Source: Astrothelium macrocarpum
Taxonomy: Eukaryota > Ascomycota > Dothideomycetes > Trypetheliales > Trypetheliaceae
Direction of reading: 5' to 3'
DNA: 64,000 nt
Assembly: GCA_021030915.1 (NCBI GenBank)
Contig: JAGEMR010000008.1
Location: 434,501 to 498,500 of the forward strand
The position numbers and the translations under genes are program-made. The notes under the pieces were generated by a model. That model had not been told where the DNA came from and made no database searches. It saw nothing but the letters and a program-made list of their open reading frames with translations. How positions within the stretch are numbered: the first letter of the stretch is position 1; each line of letters opens with the position of its first letter. This document shows positions 58,684-64,000 of this stretch, in pieces.

Positions 58684-59482
58684 TCGAATTCGCATGAAAC
58701 GGTTTCAACTGCATCTCTTTGGCCAAAACTCTAAACATGTCGATTCCATTTCCGTGGTGGTCTGGTCATTTCCAGTTCCGGTGCCTTGTACATTTGTAAA
58801 CGTTTCAAAACCTTCAATGTGGATTTGAGGTAGTCACCAAAGCCATTTGTTCGTCGAGGCAGCCACGGATGCAACCACAGTGAAAATCGCATCGAAAACG
58901 TACGGTTGCAATCATAGTGAAAACCGCACAAAACGCCACTCTGGCAATCATGAGCAATGCGGACAACAATTGTATTATCGACCATCAGCACGCCGTCCAG
59001 GAGCAAACCAAGCACGATATTCTCATGGTAATGCCTCTGAGGTCACGGATGTTCGCCCTTGAAAGCGCACGGACGAATGGACTTCAGGGGCTCTGTACTG
59101 TCTTTTCCATCAAGTAGCCGTCTTTTCATGCTATTTTCTAAATGGAATTTGTCCGTCACGATTAGAATAGTAGGGACATTCAATAGGGAGCGATGGTAGC
59201 CTTGGGATTAATCTAGTATTGCCGTTGTATAGACATCTGCTGATCCGAATTCGAGCTTGATAGTTCTCATCTAATTCGGGAAACATGAGGTTTTGGTGTC
59301 TTTGTAGACAGACACGAAAACGACTTTTGGGATTTAACGGACGAATTGACGTGTCACAAATTCAGTCAAGCCCGAAAGGTTCGACATGCTTATTGTTTAG
59401 CGCACAGCCATAGATTCCACCCTCACACAAGATAGACAATTTGTGCGATTGTATCTCACGGAACCAAGGTTAGGTATAGTCT
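58684..59482. other. Convergent intergenic region with a small imperfect repeat
   Basis: This is 799 bp between convergent genes. Two imperfect units of about 30 bp (58870..58900 and 58907..58935, sharing GTGAAAA and CGCA blocks) lie near its start, and a weaker third piece follows. No gene was recognised. Confidence 0.4.
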
Positions 59483-61516
59483 TCACGTAGTCTGTGCTAT
59501 CCTACCCACACCCAGCACACACCAATACTCTAATTCTCTTTGCTCCTTTCTTTCCTTCGCGCCTCCAGCTGCCTTTTCCCCCACAACCGCGCCTTCACCC
59601 GGTCCAGCCTCGGTCTCATACTCAACACGAACGTACAGGGGTATCTCAAGAACATTGGCATCTTCGCCAGCAAAACGCACCTCGAAATCATCTTCGTCAT
59701 CCCTGGTCGACGCCAGAGGATTATCGTCTTTCCTCTGAGGTCGCGGCACGATGGAAATCGAGCTGTCCACTATCCCCGGAAGGACCTCTAAAACCACGCT
59801 CGTCCAATTCCTTCCCCTCTCCCATATCTTGCCCGCTTCGGCTTGCTTTTGGCCAGCTGGATTTCCTTCCAGAGCAGCAGCAGCGTCTCGAATATTCTTC
59901 TCCCTTGCGTCTTTGCCGCCGACATCCAGCGCTTCATCCCAGACATCTCCGCTGGCGCCAACGTCGAATTGCGGACAAAGAATCGTGACTCGTGACCTGG
60001 ACGCTGGCGCGTTTGGAGCTAGGGGAGGAGTGAGAGAGGGAGTTGCAAGCGTCACTTTGATGGGATCGAATAGAGGATTATGAAGTGTAAGGAGAAGGGA
60101 AAGTGGTTTCCCGGGAGGTATGGCATCCAAAGATGTTGAAGAGTCCAACAAGGATGCAGTGGCAGAAGTGTTTGGCGTGCCTCTGCTTGTGGTGGAAGTC
60201 GGGCGCGCAGCAGGCGTAAGCGGGTGCGTTGCAGGTGATATCAAAGTAGCAGGAGCTGCCAAGGGTCGTAACCGTATAGTAGGGACATAGTTCAATGCTA
60301 AAAGTTTGATCTTGTACCTCGTACTGGCAACCTTCGGCTCCGGTCTGACCAGAATATGCCGACAATCTCGACAGCGTTTTGATCGCTTTGTGCGTAAAAG
60401 CGTTGCAACGGGCCTTAGATCAGAGACTAAAGATGCATTCATGTTGTCAGGATGCGCTATTTTCTGCTCGCGAGTTGTTGTCGCATTCCATCCCAACCGC
60501 GCCATGTCTTCTATCATCTTCATCTCATTGTTGTCTTCAGTCAATCTCATGCCTTCGGCTTCGCTTTGCGCCTCTCGCATCGGCGTGGGCCTATCCTTAC
60601 CACGCTTCGGGCCTAAATTACTTCCGTACAAACTCATTATGCGAGAAAGAGTCCCCGGAGAGCCATATCCAAAGTCAGACAGCGCGCCATAGGCACCGCC
60701 GAAAGCAGAGCCACCAGCTGATTCCACCAACTGGTTTCGGTAGAAATGATTGAGATTTGCAAAGAGGTCCTGGTCGTCAGGTGGATGGGTCTCGGTCACA
60801 GCAGCTTTTGGTGTCTCTAGTTCTTCAAGATCGGAGACATTGCCTCGTGATACTTGACGGCGAAGCTTTAAATGTTCTCGCTCTCTGTCTTTTTGTGATT
60901 GCACTACGCGGCCACCATTCCTGATTCGCTGCAATTGATCGTATATCTCCTTGCCCTTTTCAAGTTGGATACCAATCTCCAAGGAACTCCAGCTGCAATA
61001 CGGACAATGTAGAAAATACGGTCCCGCTGCTTGGTGGCCCTTATCAAAGGCGTTATTCCCATCTTGTGCCTTGTCTGTTTCCTCATTTTGAGTGACAATG
61101 GACAAATTGGACGCACAAATGGGACAATTGAAGCAATTTCGCGTGCACCTACGAGGAAGGTAAGCCTACATCGTTCAAGGTGTGATGTCTCTCTGATGCG
61201 GCGCACATTACCTATTGCCATCGCTCTTCACCATGCTATTTGCATATTCAAATAGGCAGCTTGGGCAATACCAGGTCAATATTTCTTCTACCCAGCATCT
61301 TGGACAACGGATTTGATGACAGTCTTCGCAGTATAGCAGGTGTTCGGGCGGGTATAAAGCATAGTTAGCCCGTGGGGAGCGGGAATCAAAACTGGTTTCT
61401 TCATCATTCGCTTCTGTATTATCATCTTGGGCTGAGTGCACGCCTGAATTTGACGAGAACGTAGAGGTGTCGGTACACGGGCAGGTAAAGTAGGTATATG
61501 GAAACGGCAGGGCCAT
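59483..61516 (-). CDS. ro-2: Dynactin p62 subunit (dynactin subunit 4, Neurospora RO-2 type)
   Basis: Exons 61516..61212 and 61148..59483 (63-nt intron, GTAATG donor, CGTAG acceptor, phase 2 kept) give about 656 aa. The N-terminus carries the Cys-rich RING-like p62 signature across the splice site: YALYPPEHLLYCEDC, RCPRCWVEE, WYCPSCLFE, then CTRNCFNCPICASNL and HCPYCSW. The middle is a charged helix (DQLQRIRNGG...). A second Cys pair (CRDCRHILVRPEPK) and a beta-rich C-terminus with a Ser/Thr/Pro linker follow. The protein caps the pointed end of the dynactin Arp1 filament and serves dynein-driven nuclear migration. It shares a 159-bp promoter interval with the NDUFAF5-like gene. Confidence 0.93.
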
Positions 61517-61675
61517 GGCTTGGGGCCACGCGGAGAAATAGATTGGAGGCTGGAAGCGCGTCGTGGATAAAGGATCGCGTCGGTGACCAAATGCCCGACG
61601 TCATTTACATTCTGGATTCACATATCTGACTCGCAGCTCTTTCGTCCACTTTGATATGAAGATGAAAGTTGAACA

Positions 61676-62807
61676 ATGACCATTGTTCTACGTGCTACCC
61701 TTAAAAGTCGGACTGCTCGAAGCCTCTTTTCCATCCAGCGCCGCTGTTATGCGGTGCAAGCACCTGGTGGTCCATTAGAAGTGTTCAACGAAAAGCACAA
61801 ATGGCTGCAGAGAGAACGAGCTGCTTCCAAGCCAGAGGCAAGCCGACAAGTCGATGCTCTGAGAGATGAAATTGCTGCTCGGTTGTGCGAGCGATTGCTT
61901 GTACGTTCTCAACTATCTACACATCTTTTCCCCATCTACATATTCATCCCTCTAGGATATCAAACGAGACTTTTCCAATGTCCTCGATCTCGGTGCCGGG
62001 CCCTGTACGATTGCCCGTACGCTCACCCAACCAAATCCAGATCCCGACTCTGCGCAGCCAGTCACCGCACCAATCAGTACTCGAGTATCCCACCTCACCT
62101 GCGCAGACACCTCACCGACGCTCCTCCACCGGGACGCTTCTCTTCCCTTTAACCATCTAATCAATCTCAGTCGAACTGTCATTCCCTCGCTCGAAACAAC
62201 TCTCCCCTTCCAACCAAACTCTTTCAATGCCATCCTCTCATGCTTCTCACTGCACTGGGTCAATGATCTCGTCGGGCTCCTCAAGCAATGCCACGACCTC
62301 CTACAACCTGATTGCCCCTTCATCGGCGCCATGCTCGGAGGTGATACGCTCTACGAGCTGCGTACCAGCCTGCAGCTGGCTGAGCTTTCAGTTCTCGGCG
62401 GCATGGGCACGCACCTGTCCCCGCTGGCCGACGTTCGAGATGTGGGCGGCGTGCTGGGTCGTGCAGGTTTCAAGCTGCTGACGGTCGACATTGACGATCT
62501 CATCATTGAGTATCCGTCGATTTTTGCGTTGATGACGGATCTGCAGGCCATGGGCGAAAGCAATGCCGTTGCCATTCGGGAGCCGAGTGGGCTGAGAAGG
62601 GATGTCATGGCTGCTGCAGAGGCCATATATAGGCAATTACATGGTGATAGGGAAAGAGATGGTATTCCTGCAACGTTTAGGATAATCTATATGATTGGAT
62701 GGAAGGAAGGAGAAGGCCAGCAGCAGCCATTGGAAAGGGGAAGTGGGATGGTCAGTATCAAAGAGGTGTTGGAGGGCAAGAAAGATTTTGGTAAAGAGAA
62801 TAAATAA
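61676..62807 (+). CDS. NDUFAF5-like mitochondrial complex I assembly factor (methyltransferase fold)
   Basis: Exons 61676..61900 and 61956..62807 (55-nt intron, GTACGT donor, CTCTAG acceptor, phase 0) give about 358 aa. The N-terminus is a basic mitochondrial presequence (TLKSRTARSLFSIQRRCYA). It is followed by FNEKHKWLQRERAA and the SAM-binding glycine motif VLDLGAGPCTIA just after the intron. FNAILSCFSLHWVNDL and PFIGAMLGGDTLYELR are family-specific. The C-terminal half keeps EEP-like spacing with DLQAMGESNA. In animals NDUFAF5 hydroxylates an arginine of the NDUFS7 subunit during complex I assembly; the fungal role is inferred. ATG at 61676. Confidence 0.9.
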
Positions 62808-63032
62808 TTTCATTCTGGACGTCTAAATATGCTACAAGCGGCTACAATGGTGAGTGATTGATTTTGTTTGAAAGCAAATGTGAGCAAAGGGGTCAAATGA
62901 TTATCAGAAAGATGACAACACGTAAACTCTTTGGTCTTTTCCGTCCTGATTCAACATGAAGCAAACATTCTGATCTCCTCACTTCCGCCTTGTCGCAACC
63001 TCTTCAGCGTAACAATCAACTAATGGCAACAT

Positions 63033-63951
63033 TTAGCGAATGATTTCGATGGTATCGTCCTCGAATACCCTCATGATTGGGCGCTGGAGTGGTGGGTCAG
63101 TACTTAACGGGTCAGAAACAGGAGCGGCAATGCACTACTCACCGTGTCCTTGTCGTGAATCTCAAAGAAATTACAGTTTTCACCATACAAGCAACCGTTA
63201 GGCTGGTTTATAAACTGGCATTGATGACCCCATGGACAATCAAGCGTTTTACAAGTGTTCACGTATGTGCAGCACCTCTGGCGAATTTTCGCACGCAATG
63301 CCAACTGCTCTCTGGCCGAAAGTCTTTCGCCGTGCGTATAGGGACAGGATATGTTTTTGCAATGTCCAGACAGATGGTAATCGTTGCAGAACTTCCTCTC
63401 CCTTGCTTGTTCGTTGACACGCTCTTGTGCGGCTCTGTCGACTTTGGGCAGTGGGGTATCCAAACGCTGGTCCAAGGAATTGAGCAAGATGAACTTTCGC
63501 AGAGTAAACGGGTTGGACGAAATGTTGAAGTTCTTCTCCACTACGCCGTTCCGTCCAACTGTTGCCCAGGTAGTTCCATTGCTTGTAGATGCGGGAGGTG
63601 GCGGCGGAGGCGAAGACTCGCTACGTGAAGATGTCGGTGTGTCAGTGCGAGTTGGTGGTACGAAGGAGGGGACCATGGCAGAAGCCTGCCTAATTAAGGA
63701 ATTCGCATTGGTTACGCCGGATAGTTTTTGAGGAAGATTTGTGCTTCGAAACACCGAATCAAATCGAACGATGGGAAAGCCTAGTTCCTGAAATCCAGGT
63801 TGGATTGTCGTACATCCGAGCAGGGTAATACGCTTCGTAGTGGTCAAGTCGCGCTTATATGGCTCAAGATTGGGCAGATAACCATTATCGTGAGTTCCTC
63901 CGAAGAATATGTGTTTACATTGAAGATTTGAGATGAATAGACGGAAGCATT
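63033..63951 (-). CDS. CCCH zinc-finger protein, 5' partial
   Basis: Exons 63951..63143 and 63083..63033 (59-nt intron, GTGAGT donor, CTCCAG acceptor, phase 0) are visible. The upstream exon lies beyond the right edge, because 63952..64000 is intron ending CTGAC...GTTAG. The visible part begins with a beta-strand domain (HIFFGGTHDNGY, then TKRITLLG) found in fungal CCCH proteins. A Pro/Ser linker follows, then CCCH fingers: KFCNDYHLSGHCKNISCPYTH and CCTYVNTCKTLDCPWGH, and a third C-rich piece (CLYGENCNFFEIH). The last exon is short and ends FEDDTIEIIR. RNA or DNA binding is the usual role of CCCH fingers. Target and process are unknown. Confidence 0.82.
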
Positions 63952-64000
63952 CTAACGAAGGTCAGCGAGTGTTTTAGGACATCTCCAAAAGGTGATTGGC

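Noticed and set aside
1..64000. tRNA, rRNA, CRISPR arrays and bacterial operon signals
   Set aside because: None were seen by eye. The DNA is eukaryotic with introns, so CRISPR and ribosome-binding sites do not apply. A tRNA search program would be needed to exclude a tRNA gene with certainty.

Overview
The window is nuclear DNA of a filamentous ascomycete (Pezizomycotina). Genes carry short introns (about 45-100 nt, GTRAGT-type donors, CTAAT/CTGAC-type branch sites). The gene set is typical of these fungi: a velvet regulator, a PHD-MYST acetyltransferase, dynactin p62, a NACHT NLR, a sedolisin and C6 zinc-cluster biology. A 7.2-kb AT-rich block carries pure transition damage typical of repeat-induced point mutation (RIP). 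The species cannot be named from the sequence.

Layout. 0-6.6 kb is accessory: a Cys-rich membrane protein, an unnamed fungal membrane protein, and a trypsin-fold peptidase-like gene separated by one in-frame TAG from a DUF6590 region. 7.3-24.6 kb holds a phenylacetate-CoA-ligase-like adenylating enzyme, a threonine aldolase, a DHA1-type MFS exporter, a Zn2Cys6 regulator and a TauD-type dioxygenase. Together they resemble a small-molecule cluster without a PKS/NRPS core. The cluster is split by the AT island (8998-16180), which is a Fot1/pogo-like TIR element with a Ty1/copia LTR element nested inside. Both target-site duplications are visible (TA and AAATT).

25.8-31.7 kb carries a small F-box-like protein, a secreted isochorismatase-fold hydrolase and the mitochondrial calcium uniporter. 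32.0-38.4 kb is a head-to-head pair, a NACHT NLR (31977-36005, minus) and a DUF7025-type AAA+ ATPase (36370-38373, plus), sharing a 364-bp intergenic promoter. 39.4-64 kb is mostly conserved housekeeping and regulatory genes: sedolisin, ERCC6L2-like SNF2 ATPase, PHD-MYST acetyltransferase, VosA-type velvet factor behind a 3.9-kb gene-free upstream stretch, a cytochrome P450, a UPF0390/DUF2462 small basic protein, dynactin p62, an NDUFAF5-like methyltransferase-fold protein and a CCCH zinc-finger protein running off the right edge.

Exon joins were chosen by reading frame, splice consensus and recognisable family sequence on both sides. No software was run. The main points of interest are the NLR/AAA+ pair, the PKS/NRPS-less cluster, the in-frame stop in the peptidase/DUF6590 gene, and the way RIP damage fades toward the outer ends of the nested transposons.
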